NCBI GenBank assembly: GCA_016185245.1
Contig: JACPNZ010000005.1
Coordinates: 62,001 to 126,000 of the forward strand
DNA: 64,000 bases
From: Hyphomicrobiales bacterium
Lineage (GTDB): Bacteria; Pseudomonadota; Alphaproteobacteria; Rhizobiales; Aestuariivirgaceae
Direction of reading: 5' to 3'
This document shows, piece after piece, positions 46,253-55,406 of this stretch. The position numbers were made by a program, and so were the translations under genes. The notes beneath the pieces are model-generated. The model did no database searches and was not told where the DNA came from. It saw only the letters and a list, made by a program, of their open reading frames with translations. Position 1 is the stretch's first letter; each line of letters opens with the position of its first letter.

Positions 46253-47674
46253 ATGTTGCGGCAAGGCTCCTGGCGCAGCACCTTGGCTGCCATGGCGCTG
46301 TTGCTGACCGCCACGGTCGCGGCGGGTGACGACCAGCCGGCTCAGAACCTCGCCTCCTCCTATGCGCCGCTGATCGAGAAGGCGGCTCCGGCGGTAGTCA
46401 ATATCTACACCCGCAAGATCGTCAGATCGCGGTCGCTCGCCCGCTCTCTCGATGGCTCCGCCTTCTGGCGCCTGTTCCGCGATACCCTGCTGTTCGGCTA
46501 TGGTCAGGCCCGCATCGAGAACTCCCTGGGCTCCGGCGTCATTGTGGCAGCCGACGGCATCATCGTCACCAATCATCATGTGGTGACCGGCGCCGGCGGC
46601 ATCCTGGTGGCGCTGACCGACGGGCGCGTCTTCGAGGCAAAAGTTCTATTGTCCGACCCGCGCACCGATATCGCAGTTTTGCGCGTTGATGCGGGAAGCC
46701 CGCTCCCCTTTCTCGAATTCGGCGACAGCGAGAACCTGCGGGTCGGCGATCCGGTCGTCGCCATCGGCAATCCCTTCGGCCTCGGCCAGACGGTGACCAC
46801 CGGCATCGTCTCGGCCCTTGCCCGCACCACTTTCGGCGCCGGCGACTTCCGCTTCTATATCCAGACCGATGCCGCGATAAATCCCGGCAATTCCGGCGGC
46901 GCCCAGATCGCCATGGACGGCAAGCTCATCGGCATCAACACCGCGATTTACACAACCTCCGGCGGATCGCAGGGGCTGGGCTTTGCCATCCCCAGCAACA
47001 TGGTGCGGCCGATCGTCGAAAGCGCCATCATGGGCAAGCCGGTCATTCATCCGTGGATCGGAATGTCGGGCCGCAACATTCCGCCCGGCGCCGCCCGATT
47101 GCTTGGCCTCGCCGGAAGCCGCGGCGTCCTGATCACCGAAATCTATCCGGGCGGCCCCGCCGACAGGTCTGGCTTCACCGCCGGCGACGTGGTGCTGGCG
47201 CTCGACGGCAAGCCCGCTAGCGACCCGCAAGCTCTGCGCTACCGCATTGCCACGCAGCGTCCCGGAACCACCGTGCGTCTGACCACGGTGCGCGGCGGCA
47301 AAATCTATGAGGTTCCGGTCACGGCGCTTGCCCCGCCCGACCTGCCGGCCCGCGACGAGACGACACTCCGCGGCCTCAGTCCCTTGCGCGGCGCCCGCGT
47401 TGCAAGCCTGTCGCCGGCGCTCGCCGAAGAACTCGGCGCCGACAGCGCCCTAACCGGTGTGGTCGTACTCGAGGTCGGCCAGGCATCGGCCGCCGACCGC
47501 CTGGGGCTTCGCTCCGGCGACATCATCCGCGCCATCGATGCAAGGCAAATAGCCTCCGTCGCCGAGATCGGCGCCTTTCGGCCGATGCCGTTCCGGCCCT
47601 GGTCCCTGGCCGTCTCCCGGGCCGGCGAGAACCTCGCTCTCCGCAAACCCGCCGAGGTAAGTTTCCTGCCATGA
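46253..47674 (+). CDS. Deg/HtrA-type periplasmic serine protease
   Basis: This is a second trypsin-like envelope protease, 473 residues from the ATG at 46253. An N-terminal hydrophobic segment acts as signal or anchor (STLAAMALLLTATVAA). The triad is His109 (TNHHV), Asp139 (RTDIAVL) and Ser214 (GNSGGAQ), with Ala where Pro is usual after the GG. Two PDZ domains follow. It differs from the 33409-34890 protease in lacking the Gln/Asn-rich LA-loop, so it is closer to DegQ/DegS. An ATG at 46235 is an alternative start. Confidence 0.9.
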   Translation: MLRQGSWRSTLAAMALLLTATVAAGDDQPAQNLASSYAPLIEKAAPAVVNIYTRKIVRSRSLARSLDGSAFWRLFRDTLLFGYGQARIENSLGSGVIVAADGIIVTNHHVVTGAGGILVALTDGRVFEAKVLLSDPRTDIAVLRVDAGSPLPFLEFGDSENLRVGDPVVAIGNPFGLGQTVTTGIVSALARTTFGAGDFRFYIQTDAAINPGNSGGAQIAMDGKLIGINTAIYTTSGGSQGLGFAIPSNMVRPIVESAIMGKPVIHPWIGMSGRNIPPGAARLLGLAGSRGVLITEIYPGGPADRSGFTAGDVVLALDGKPASDPQALRYRIATQRPGTTVRLTTVRGGKIYEVPVTALAPPDLPARDETTLRGLSPLRGARVASLSPALAEELGADSALTGVVVLEVGQASAADRLGLRSGDIIRAIDARQIASVAEIGAFRPMPFRPWSLAVSRAGENLALRKPAEVSFLP

Positions 47675-47761
47675 TCCGGCATCGAAACGCCGCCCGGCTG
47701 GCGGGGAGTTTCCCATTATGATAATCAGCCGCGCCAATTCATGTTGCAAGAAGCAGAGACT

Positions 47762-49150
47762 ATGACCAGTACCCGCACCGAGACCGACAGCTTCGGCCCA
47801 ATCGAAGTCGAGAGCGCCCGCTACTGGGGGGCCCAGGCCCAGCGCAGCCTCGGCAATTTCAAGATCGGCTGGGAAAAGCAGCCCGTGGCCGTGGTGCGCG
47901 CCCTCGGCATCGTCAAACGCGCCGCCGCCGAAGTGAATATGGGGCTCGGCTATCTCGATCCGAAGATTGGCGGGGCAATCGTCAAGGCCGCCCAGGAGGT
48001 GATCGACGGCAAGCTCGACGAGCACTTTCCGCTGGTCGTCTGGCAGACCGGGTCCGGCACCCAGACCAACATGAACGCCAACGAGGTGATCTCCAACCGG
48101 GCAATCGAAATGCTGGGAGGCAGCATGGGTTCGAAAAAACCCGTCCACCCCAACGATCACGTCAACCTGAGCCAGTCGTCGAACGACACCTATCCCACCG
48201 CCATGCATGTGGCCGCGGCCGAGGAAATCCACCATCGCCTGCTGCCGGCGCTGCGCCGTCTCCATGCCGCCCTCGACGCCAAGGCCAGGCAATGGGCCGG
48301 CATCATCAAGATCGGCCGCACCCATACCCAGGATGCAACGCCCTTGACCCTTGGCCAGGAATTCTCCGGCTATGCCAAGCAGGTCGAGAACGGCATCGCC
48401 CGCATCGAGCAGACCCTGCCGCTGCTGATGGAACTGGCGCAAGGGGGAACCGCCGTCGGCACCGGCCTCAACGCGCCCAAGGGCTTTGCCGAAAAGATTG
48501 CCGAACGCATCGCCGCCATCGCCGGACTTCCCTTCACTTCGGCCCCCAACAAGTTCGAGGCCCTTGCCGCCCACGATGCCATGGTGATGAGCCACGGCGC
48601 CATCAACACCGTGGCGGCGTCGCTGTTCAAGATCGCCAACGACATCCGCTTCTTGGGTTCCGGCCCGCGCTCGGGACTGGGCGAACTGGCGCTGCCCGAA
48701 AACGAACCGGGCTCGTCGATCATGCCGGGCAAGGTCAATCCCACCCAGTGCGAGGCTCTGACGATGGTCTGTGTACAGATCTTCGGCAATCAGGCGGCGA
48801 TCACCTTCGCCGGCAGCCAGGGGCACTTCGAGCTCAACGTATTCAACCCGGTGATGGCCTATAATTTCCTGCAGTCGGTCAGGCTGATGGCCGATGCGGC
48901 AGTGAGCTTCACCGACAATTGCGTTGTGGGGATCGAAGCCCGCACCGACAATATCGCGGCCGCCCTTGCCCGCTCGCTCATGCTAGTGACCGCACTTGCC
49001 CCCAAATACGGCTATGACCGTGCGGCGAAGATCGCCAAGACCGCCCACCGGAACGGTACGACGCTGCGCCAGGAGGCGATCGCCGACGGTATCGAGCCTG
49101 AGGATTTCGACCGCATCGTGCGCCCTGAGGACATGATCGGACCCAAGTGA
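47762..49150 (+). CDS. fumC: Fumarate hydratase, class II
   Basis: FumC is the TCA-cycle enzyme that hydrates fumarate to malate and needs no iron-sulfur cluster. The 462 residues carry the superfamily signature [13 protein letters not shown] near residue 317, the substrate segments [27 protein letters not shown] and [11 protein letters not shown]. Length is normal. The start at 47762 is chosen over an ATG at 47741. The stop overlaps the DUF4169 start (TGATG), giving a fumC-DUF4169-RHH unit. Confidence 0.97.
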   Translation: MTSTRTETDSFGPIEVESARYWGAQAQRSLGNFKIGWEKQPVAVVRALGIVKRAAAEVNMGLGYLDPKIGGAIVKAAQEVIDGKLDEHFPLVVWQTGSGTQTNMNANEVISNRAIEMLGGSMGSKKPVHPNDHVNLSQSSNDTYPTAMHVAAAEEIHHRLLPALRRLHAALDAKARQWAGIIKIGRTHTQDATPLTLGQEFSGYAKQVENGIARIEQTLPLLMELAQGGTAVGTGLNAPKGFAEKIAERIAAIAGLPFTSAPNKFEALAAHDAMVMSHGAINTVAASLFKIANDIRFLGSGPRSGLGELALPENEPGSSIMPGKVNPTQCEALTMVCVQIFGNQAAITFAGSQGHFELNVFNPVMAYNFLQSVRLMADAAVSFTDNCVVGIEARTDNIAAALARSLMLVTALAPKYGYDRAAKIAKTAHRNGTTLRQEAIADGIEPEDFDRIVRPEDMIGPK

Positions 49151-49326
49151 TGGGCGATATCGTCAACCTGAAGCGCGTGCGCAAGAAGCGCGGCCGCGCC
49201 GCCAAGAACGAACAAGCCGCCGCCAACCGGGCGAAGTTCGGCTGCCGCAAGGATGAACGCCAGGCGGCCGAGGCCGAGCGCCGTCTCGCCGCCAAGCGCC
49301 TCGACCATCTCAAGCGCGACGAGTGA
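49150..49326 (+). CDS. DUF4169 small basic protein
   Basis: The 58-residue product (start [16 protein letters not shown], end LDHLKRDE) is very rich in Lys, Arg and Ala and helical throughout, a match to DUF4169, a family confined largely to alphaproteobacteria and of unknown function. Its ATG shares a base with the fumC stop and its stop shares one with the start of the RHH gene, so it is coupled at both ends. This arrangement after fumC is typical of the group. Confidence 0.82.
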   Translation: MGDIVNLKRVRKKRGRAAKNEQAAANRAKFGCRKDERQAAEAERRLAAKRLDHLKRDE

Positions 49327-49538
49327 TGGCCAAGGACCGCAAGCGCTCGCTCACCGTCGCCGGGCACCGCACCTCGCTTTCCCTCGAGCCGGAATTCTGG
49401 GAAGAGCTGCAGACGCGGGCAGCGGCGCGAAAACAACCCGTTTCAGCGCTGGTCGCCGAGATCGACCGGAGCCGTGGCGAGCGCAATCTGTCGAGCGCTG
49501 TCCGGGTGTGGCTGCTGAAGCGGGCGAGTAGTAAGTAG
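49326..49538 (+). CDS. Ribbon-helix-helix domain protein
   Basis: The 70-residue product contains a ribbon-helix-helix-like fold: a beta strand HRTSLSLEPEFWEELQ, helix A and helix B with VSALVAEIDRSRGERNLSSA and a hydrophobic end VRVWLLKRA. It probably binds DNA as a dimer; the target is unknown. It is the third gene of the fumC unit. Its stop codon lies at the base of the following hairpin. Confidence 0.8.
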   Translation: MAKDRKRSLTVAGHRTSLSLEPEFWEELQTRAAARKQPVSALVAEIDRSRGERNLSSAVRVWLLKRASSK

Positions 49539-49576
49539 CGAATAGCGAATAGTAAGACAATCTACTCGCTACTCGC
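49538..49576 (-). terminator. Long hairpin ending the AsmA transcript
   Basis: GCGAATAGCGAATAG (49538-49552) faces CTACTCGCTACTCGC (49562-49576). On the minus strand this is a 15-bp stem with two G-U pairs and a nine-base loop, 4 bp after the AsmA stop. Each arm is itself a direct repeat of about 7-8 bases. On the plus strand the two G-U pairs become A-C mismatches, so it favours the minus strand. Confidence 0.65.
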
Positions 49577-49579
49577 TCC

Positions 49580-52500
49580 CTACTGCGACGGCGAATAGGG
49601 CGGCAGCTGCAGCGGCACTTCCTGCGGCACCGGCTTCACCTCAACTCTCGCCGCCGGCGCCTGCGGCTTGGATGGGGCCATGGTATCCATCACATCGATG
49701 CCGTTGCCGGCATTCGCCAGCTTCGCCAGCCGGCGGATCATCTTAAGCTCGCGCTGGCGCTGCTTGATCTCGATGCGGTTGATGTCGGCATTAGCGGCGC
49801 GCTCGGCCGCGATCTCGAAGCGAAGCCTCTCGGCCGCCGCAAGGCGAAGATCCGCATTGACCTTCAACTCGCGCCGGCGCAGCAACAATTCGTCGCGCTG
49901 GGCGTAATAGGCCTGGAGCTTGGCCTCGTCCGCCCGGCGCTGCAGCTCCTCTTCGGCGGCGAGTTTCACTTGTTCCTGTTGCAGCCGCTCAAGCTCGGCG
50001 ACCCCCTGCCGCATGATCCCCATGCCGAGCTTGGACGAGAGTGCCGCCTTGTCCTCGCTGCGGGCCAGCGCCAGCGGCGGTCCGCCATAGGCCACCTCCA
50101 TGGCCGGCAGAGCGGCGGCGGACTTGAGCGTCAGGCCGACGGCGATATCGATCGCCCCTTCGGCGAGATCGGCACTGGTCTTGATCGCCACGTCGGCGCC
50201 GGGGGTGGCCGCTGTTATCGGCAGGAACCCGGCGATGCCGTTGACGACGGCGATCGTGCCGGTGGCCCGCCCGATCGTCAGCCCCTCGCCGCCGCGCAGG
50301 CGGTCGAAGGCCGCCGTGAGACCGGCGCTGTCCTTGGTATTGGCGAGAGCTGCGCCGAAATCCACTGGCGAAATGCCGCGCAGACGCAGCCCATCGATTG
50401 TATAAGTGCCGCTGCCGCTCAGGCCCGCCAGGGCTCCCCCGGGCGTACGGCCGGAGCCCGTGAAACGAAGTTCGATGACGCCGGTGCCGTCGGCGATGGG
50501 CGCACCACCCACCAGCCGCAGCTGGGCCGCGAGATCGACCGGCAGGGTGATCTTGCCGTCGATCGCGCGGTCGCCGCTGGTGCTGGCGCTGCTGCTCAAT
50601 TCGGCCGCCGCATCGCGGCCGTCGGCACCCTTGCCGAAAGCCGCCACATGGATCGCGTCGGCCGTGGCGGTGATGCCGATCTGCGCATCGCTTGCAGCAA
50701 AGCCGTCCTGCACCACCAGCGTCTGCGGCTTGATCCACACCTCGCCGGTCAAACCGAACGGCAGGTTCGCGGCCAGCGCCGACTGCACGCCGGGAGCGGT
50801 ACCGTTCCACGACAGGAACAACGCCTGGGCCAGAGCGGTAAGAGAAATCGGTCCCGTCTCGAGATTGCCGGTCAACACTCCCCCCGGCGCCAGCGTCAGC
50901 GTGCCGCTGAGCGGCGACTGGCCCAGGCGGCCGGCAATCGGCGCCAGGGTGATGGCGCCACCGCGGCTCTTCACTTCGCTGTCGATCACCACGACGCCGG
51001 CGGGAAGGGCTGCGGCCGGCAGACCCGCGGTGGCCAGAAGTGCTGTCGCATCGGTGGCACGAAGCGCCACCTTGCCGGACAGATCGCCGAGGTTGCCGCC
51101 CCTGGCCGCGGTGCCGTTGAAATTGAAGCGGGCGCCGAAGGCCTGCACCTGCAGATCGGTCACAAAGCCGTCGGTGGCGGTGCCCGCCGAGGTCAGAACC
51201 AGCCGTGCCGGTTCCTCTCCGCCCGCCGCCGGCGTCAGGCCGACAAGTGCGGCGAGCGCCGCACTGGTCTTCGCCTTGAGATCGGCGGTCCCGCTTATCG
51301 TCATCTTCGCGGCGTCGGACCCGCCCGTCATGGTTCCCGACGCCGTCACATCGAAGGGGCCGCTACTTCCCGAGGCGTCGACCTCAAGCGTCGTTCCATC
51401 CTTGCCGGGCTTTACCGCCAGCGTTCCCTTGAACGCCGTCTTGCCGAGGGCGGTAAGCCAAGGCGTACGGTCATCGACCCGGGCAATGCCCAGGAGCCGC
51501 AGCAGACCGGTGGGATCGTCGGCGGTCATGTCGAGGCCGATCGAGCCGTCGGGGCCCTGCCCGGCATCGAGGATGAGACCCGAGGCCTGGAGCTTGGCGC
51601 CGCCCACCGCGCCGATCTCCAGGGTGCGCAGATCGAGCCCGGTTGAGCCGGAGGCGAGATCGATCGCCACGTCCTCCGCCTCGACGCCGTTCAGCAGCAG
51701 GCTTCCCGCCTGCACCGTAAGCCTGAGGTCGGGGGCCGTCTCCTGGGGCACCAGCATGGCAAGGCCGCTGGAAATCCCCGCCCCATTGCCGCTGGAAATG
51801 GCCGAAATTCCCTTGGCCATGAAGTTGTCGAGGTCGATCCGGTCGGCATCGATGCGCAGATCGACCGAGCCGCGGCCGCCCTTGGTGACGGCCAGTTCCG
51901 CCTTGCCCGGCACCCCGTCGATCTCATATTGCAGGTTGCTGAGGCGGAAGCGCGCGGCGGTCAGACTCACCTCGGTCTGCAGCTTGAGGCGGCCGCGGCT
52001 GCCGGTCCACAGCTTGGCCGCGCTCTCCCGCATCTCGGGCCAGATCCACCCGGCGAACTGGCGCATGTCATTCGATTCGACTGCCAGATTGCCGGCAAGC
52101 TCAGCACCCGTCTTGCCGGGAAAGAACACGCCATCGAACAGGGCCCGCGATCTCCCCGGCAACGAGCCCGACAGCTCGCGCACCCGGATTGCGTCGCGGC
52201 TAGCATCGACCCGCAGCGTCACATTCTCATAGAGGTCGCGGCCGGCCATGAGGGCCGTCACCTTGGCCGACACGGCAACGTCGACGTTGGCGGGAAGTTC
52301 TCCCAGCAGGCCGTCGGCAAGGCCGAGCGCACCCCCCTCGCGCACCAGCGCCCGCGCCCCGGCCCCGGCCCATTCGCCGAGATCGAGCTTGGCGGCGGTG
52401 AAATCGGCCCGCGCCGACACCTGGCTGCCGAGTGTCACCACGGCATTGCCGGTCATAGCGGTGCCGCCGTCCTTGGGATCGAGTGGTGAAAATTCGATCT

Positions 52501-53362
52501 TGTCGAGCGAGGCGTGATCGAAATCGGCGGTCACATTGGCGGTCACCTGGAAAGGCCGCAGTTCGCCTTCCGCGTCGCCCTTGCCGCTGGCATCGACGGC
52601 CGGGGCAAGACGCATCGCGCCGGTTACTCCCGTGCCATCGACCGCCCCGTCGAAATTGAACACATAGCCAAGCCCCGCCACATCGGCCCCGGCCGACGGC
52701 TTCAGGTTGAAGCCCAGACGAAAGGACTGGCCCGCCCGCCAGACGCCGGTCGACAGGCTGAGATCGAAGTTGCGCCCGCCGGCCGCCACGCCCCTGGCCG
52801 ACAACCGCCAGGGTCCGTCGATCGCCGGCGAAGCGAGTGTGGCGCTTGGCATGGTGAGCCGGACCATCCCGCCACGGGCGTCGGCAAAGCTCACTTCGGC
52901 GCCGGTGAGCGTTATCTGATCGAGCTTCACCCGCCTTAGCAAATCATTGCCACCAACCGTGGCGGATGGGTGCAGCACCCAGTTGCCTTTGCCAGTGGCT
53001 GGCCGCATCAGCGCCACCACCGGTTGATCGACGGTAATGCTCTCAACCTGAATGGTGCCGCTGAACAGGCCCGCCAGCTGCAGCAGGACCTGCACCCTGT
53101 CGGCCCTGGCGAATTCCCCCGAGCCAAGCTCCGGCGGATTGGCGATGCGCACATCGTCGGCGGTGAGACTGGGCCACGGAAATAGCCTCACCGCGAGCGC
53201 CCCGTTGATCGTCACTTTCCGACCGGTGAGCTCTTCGCCATAGGCCTCGAGCCGCGGCCGATAGGAATTCCAGTCGACGACGACGGGGGCCGCCAGCGCT
53301 CCGATCACCGCCGCCAGGAGCAGGATGCCGATATAGAGGACGGGCGATTTCCACAGCTTCAT
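49580..53362 (-). CDS. AsmA-family protein, very large
   Basis: The 1260-residue product has an N-terminal membrane anchor (VLYIGILLLAAVIGALAAP) and a long beta-rich periplasmic region beginning with the AsmA start VVDWNSYRPRLEAYGEELTGRKVTINGALAVRLFPWP, here cited only by its ends VVDWNSYRP and RLFPWP. An AsmA_2-like C-terminal region lies near 950-1110. AsmA-like proteins are bridge-type factors linked to phospholipid transport and outer-membrane homeostasis. The last 120 residues form a Glu/Arg/Lys coiled-coil (EELQRRADEAKLQAYYAQRD) followed by a Pro-rich tail. The gene stands alone with its own terminator. Confidence 0.88.
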   Translation of the reverse strand: MKLWKSPVLYIGILLLAAVIGALAAPVVVDWNSYRPRLEAYGEELTGRKVTINGALAVRLFPWPSLTADDVRIANPPELGSGEFARADRVQVLLQLAGLFSGTIQVESITVDQPVVALMRPATGKGNWVLHPSATVGGNDLLRRVKLDQITLTGAEVSFADARGGMVRLTMPSATLASPAIDGPWRLSARGVAAGGRNFDLSLSTGVWRAGQSFRLGFNLKPSAGADVAGLGYVFNFDGAVDGTGVTGAMRLAPAVDASGKGDAEGELRPFQVTANVTADFDHASLDKIEFSPLDPKDGGTAMTGNAVVTLGSQVSARADFTAAKLDLGEWAGAGARALVREGGALGLADGLLGELPANVDVAVSAKVTALMAGRDLYENVTLRVDASRDAIRVRELSGSLPGRSRALFDGVFFPGKTGAELAGNLAVESNDMRQFAGWIWPEMRESAAKLWTGSRGRLKLQTEVSLTAARFRLSNLQYEIDGVPGKAELAVTKGGRGSVDLRIDADRIDLDNFMAKGISAISSGNGAGISSGLAMLVPQETAPDLRLTVQAGSLLLNGVEAEDVAIDLASGSTGLDLRTLEIGAVGGAKLQASGLILDAGQGPDGSIGLDMTADDPTGLLRLLGIARVDDRTPWLTALGKTAFKGTLAVKPGKDGTTLEVDASGSSGPFDVTASGTMTGGSDAAKMTISGTADLKAKTSAALAALVGLTPAAGGEEPARLVLTSAGTATDGFVTDLQVQAFGARFNFNGTAARGGNLGDLSGKVALRATDATALLATAGLPAAALPAGVVVIDSEVKSRGGAITLAPIAGRLGQSPLSGTLTLAPGGVLTGNLETGPISLTALAQALFLSWNGTAPGVQSALAANLPFGLTGEVWIKPQTLVVQDGFAASDAQIGITATADAIHVAAFGKGADGRDAAAELSSSASTSGDRAIDGKITLPVDLAAQLRLVGGAPIADGTGVIELRFTGSGRTPGGALAGLSGSGTYTIDGLRLRGISPVDFGAALANTKDSAGLTAAFDRLRGGEGLTIGRATGTIAVVNGIAGFLPITAATPGADVAIKTSADLAEGAIDIAVGLTLKSAAALPAMEVAYGGPPLALARSEDKAALSSKLGMGIMRQGVAELERLQQEQVKLAAEEELQRRADEAKLQAYYAQRDELLLRRRELKVNADLRLAAAERLRFEIAAERAANADINRIEIKQRQRELKMIRRLAKLANAGNGIDVMDTMAPSKPQAPAARVEVKPVPQEVPLQLPPYSPSQ

Positions 53363-53381
53363 GGCGCGGCCAGATGCCCGG

Positions 53382-54785
53382 TCATTGCGTCAGGCTAATG
53401 GCGGCATTCTTGCCGGGATTGAGAATGTTCCGGGGATCGAAGGCCCGCTTGACCGCCCGCATATAGGCGACTGCCGCCCCATGCTCGCGTTCGAGATAGG
53501 CGATCTTGCCGGCGCCAATGCCATGTTCGCCGGTCGATGTGCCGTCCATGGCGAGGGCCCGGTCGATGAGCCGGCCATAGACCTCCTTCACTCGCTTGAC
53601 CTCGTCGGGATCGCCGCGGTCGCAGAACAGCACCACGTGGAAATTGCCGTCGCCGACGTGGCCGACGATGGGTCCGTAGAGATTGTTGGCGGCCAGGTCC
53701 TTCTGGGTTTCGCTGACGCATTCCGCCAGCCGCGAGATCGGCACGCACACGTCGGTGGCGAAGGCTTCCTTGCCCGGCATCAGCGATTTGGTGGCCCAGA
53801 AGGCGTCATGGCGGGCCTGCCACAGTCTCTGCCGGTCCTCCTCCTTGCTGGCCCAGGTGAAGGGGCCGCCACCCAGCTCCTCGGCGATCCCCGCGAACGT
53901 TTCCGCCTGCTCGCGGGTTGACGCTTCGCTGCCGTGAAATTCCAGGAACAAGGTCGGCGTCACCTTGAGATCGAGTTTCGAATAGGCGTTGAAGGCCCTG
54001 ATATGCTCGGCATCAACGAGTTCGATGCGCGCCACCGGAAGTCCCATCTGGATGGCCTGGATGGTGGCGTTGCAGCACGCCTCGACGCTGGGAAACGGGC
54101 ACACTCCGGCAACGATCGACTCGGGGATGCCAAAGAGCCGCAAGCCCACCTCGGTGATGATGCCGAGGGTTCCCTCCGAACCCACCATAAGCCTTGTCAG
54201 GTCATAGCCGGCCGAGGATTTCCTGGCCCGGCTGCCGGTGCGGATCACTTCGCCATTGGCCATGACCGCCGTCAGGTTCAGCACATTCTCGCGCATCGTG
54301 CCGTAGCGCACCGCATTGGTGCCCGACGCCCGGGTTGCCGCCATGCCGCCGAGGCTGGCATCGGCGCCGGGATCGACCGGAAAGAACAGGCCCTGGTCGC
54401 GCAAGTGCGCGTTGAGCTGCTTGCGGGTCACGCCCGCCTCAACCCGGCAGTCGAGATCGCCGGAATTCACTTCGATAATGCGGTCCATCCGCGACAGGTC
54501 GATCGAGATGCCGCCGAAAGGCGCGGTGAAATGGCCCTCGAGCGAAGTGCCGGTGCCATAGGCGATGACCGGCGTCTCGTATTTGCCGCAGACGGCCACG
54601 ATCTTCTGCACCTCCTCGGTCCGCTCGACGAAGGCGACCGCATCGGGCGGAGCGCCCGGGTTCCAGGTCTGGTCCTTGCCATGGACCTCGCGCACCGCCG
54701 CCGCGACCGACAGGCGGTCGCCGAGAAGGCTGCGGATTTCGGCCACGGCCTGCGTTGTGCTGTTGCGGCGTTCCAGTGTAGTCAT
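53382..54785 (-). CDS. FAD-linked oxidase (GlcD / D-lactate dehydrogenase type)
   Basis: The 467-residue flavoenzyme has the PCMH-type FAD-binding domain (about 40-220, with YGTGTSLEGHF, PVDPGADASLGGMAATRASG and YGTMRENVL) and the FAD-oxidase C domain (about 225-465, ending STGEHGIGAGKIAYLEREHG in part, seen as GEHGIGAGK). It should oxidise a D-2-hydroxy acid such as D-lactate or glycolate and pass electrons to the membrane chain. No glcE or glcF is nearby, so a single-subunit D-lactate dehydrogenase is more likely. It diverges from the thioesterase gene. Confidence 0.92.
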   Translation of the reverse strand: MTTLERRNSTTQAVAEIRSLLGDRLSVAAAVREVHGKDQTWNPGAPPDAVAFVERTEEVQKIVAVCGKYETPVIAYGTGTSLEGHFTAPFGGISIDLSRMDRIIEVNSGDLDCRVEAGVTRKQLNAHLRDQGLFFPVDPGADASLGGMAATRASGTNAVRYGTMRENVLNLTAVMANGEVIRTGSRARKSSAGYDLTRLMVGSEGTLGIITEVGLRLFGIPESIVAGVCPFPSVEACCNATIQAIQMGLPVARIELVDAEHIRAFNAYSKLDLKVTPTLFLEFHGSEASTREQAETFAGIAEELGGGPFTWASKEEDRQRLWQARHDAFWATKSLMPGKEAFATDVCVPISRLAECVSETQKDLAANNLYGPIVGHVGDGNFHVVLFCDRGDPDEVKRVKEVYGRLIDRALAMDGTSTGEHGIGAGKIAYLEREHGAAVAYMRAVKRAFDPRNILNPGKNAAISLTQ

Positions 54786-54819
54786 GGCGCCGAAATTACC
54801 AAACTCCCGGGAAATTGCG

Positions 54820-55323
54820 ATGGAATTCCAGGCGCCGTTCCAAGGCTCGATCCAGGCGGTCGAGGACCAGTGGATCGACTACAACGGCCATTTCAACATG
54901 GCCTATTACAACGTGATCTTCGACCGCTGCGGCGACGAGGCCTTCGCCCTCCTGGGGCTTGGGCCGGATTATGTGAAGGAGCGCAACCGTTCCTTCTTCA
55001 CCCTCGAAGCGCACGTCACCTACCTGCGCGAGCTCCATGCCGGCGACCGGGTGCGGGTAACGGTGCAGTTGCTCGACCATGACGCCAAACGCGTCCATTA
55101 CGTCCAGGAGATGTTCCACGCCGAGGAAGGCTGGCTCGCCTGCGTCACCGAAAATATCGTCATGCATGTTGATATGACGGCGAAGAAATCGGCCCCCTTT
55201 CCGCCCGACGTGCTGGCAAGGATCGCGGCAATGGAGATGGCCCACGGCGCCCTGCCGGTACCATCCCAGGTGGGTCACCGGATCGGCATTCCGCGCAAGG
55301 ATGCTGTGGCGAAGACACTATGA
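54820..55323 (+). CDS. Hot-dog thioesterase (4HBT-like)
   Basis: The 167-residue protein has a single hot-dog domain with the active-site start WIDYNGHFNMAYYNVIFD, in which Asp and the following NGH are typical of 4-hydroxybenzoyl-CoA thioesterase-like enzymes. It should hydrolyse an acyl-CoA in the cytoplasm; substrate unknown. The start overlaps nothing and is 34 bp from the divergent FAD-oxidase start, so both promoters share that gap. Confidence 0.85.
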   Translation: MEFQAPFQGSIQAVEDQWIDYNGHFNMAYYNVIFDRCGDEAFALLGLGPDYVKERNRSFFTLEAHVTYLRELHAGDRVRVTVQLLDHDAKRVHYVQEMFHAEEGWLACVTENIVMHVDMTAKKSAPFPPDVLARIAAMEMAHGALPVPSQVGHRIGIPRKDAVAKTL

Positions 55324-55406
55324 CGAAGAATTAAGCTGCGCATGGCGCATTTGGCCATAGTTGCCGGTTAGTAACCTGGCCCGCGCGCATTGCACGGGAG
55401 CCAGCC

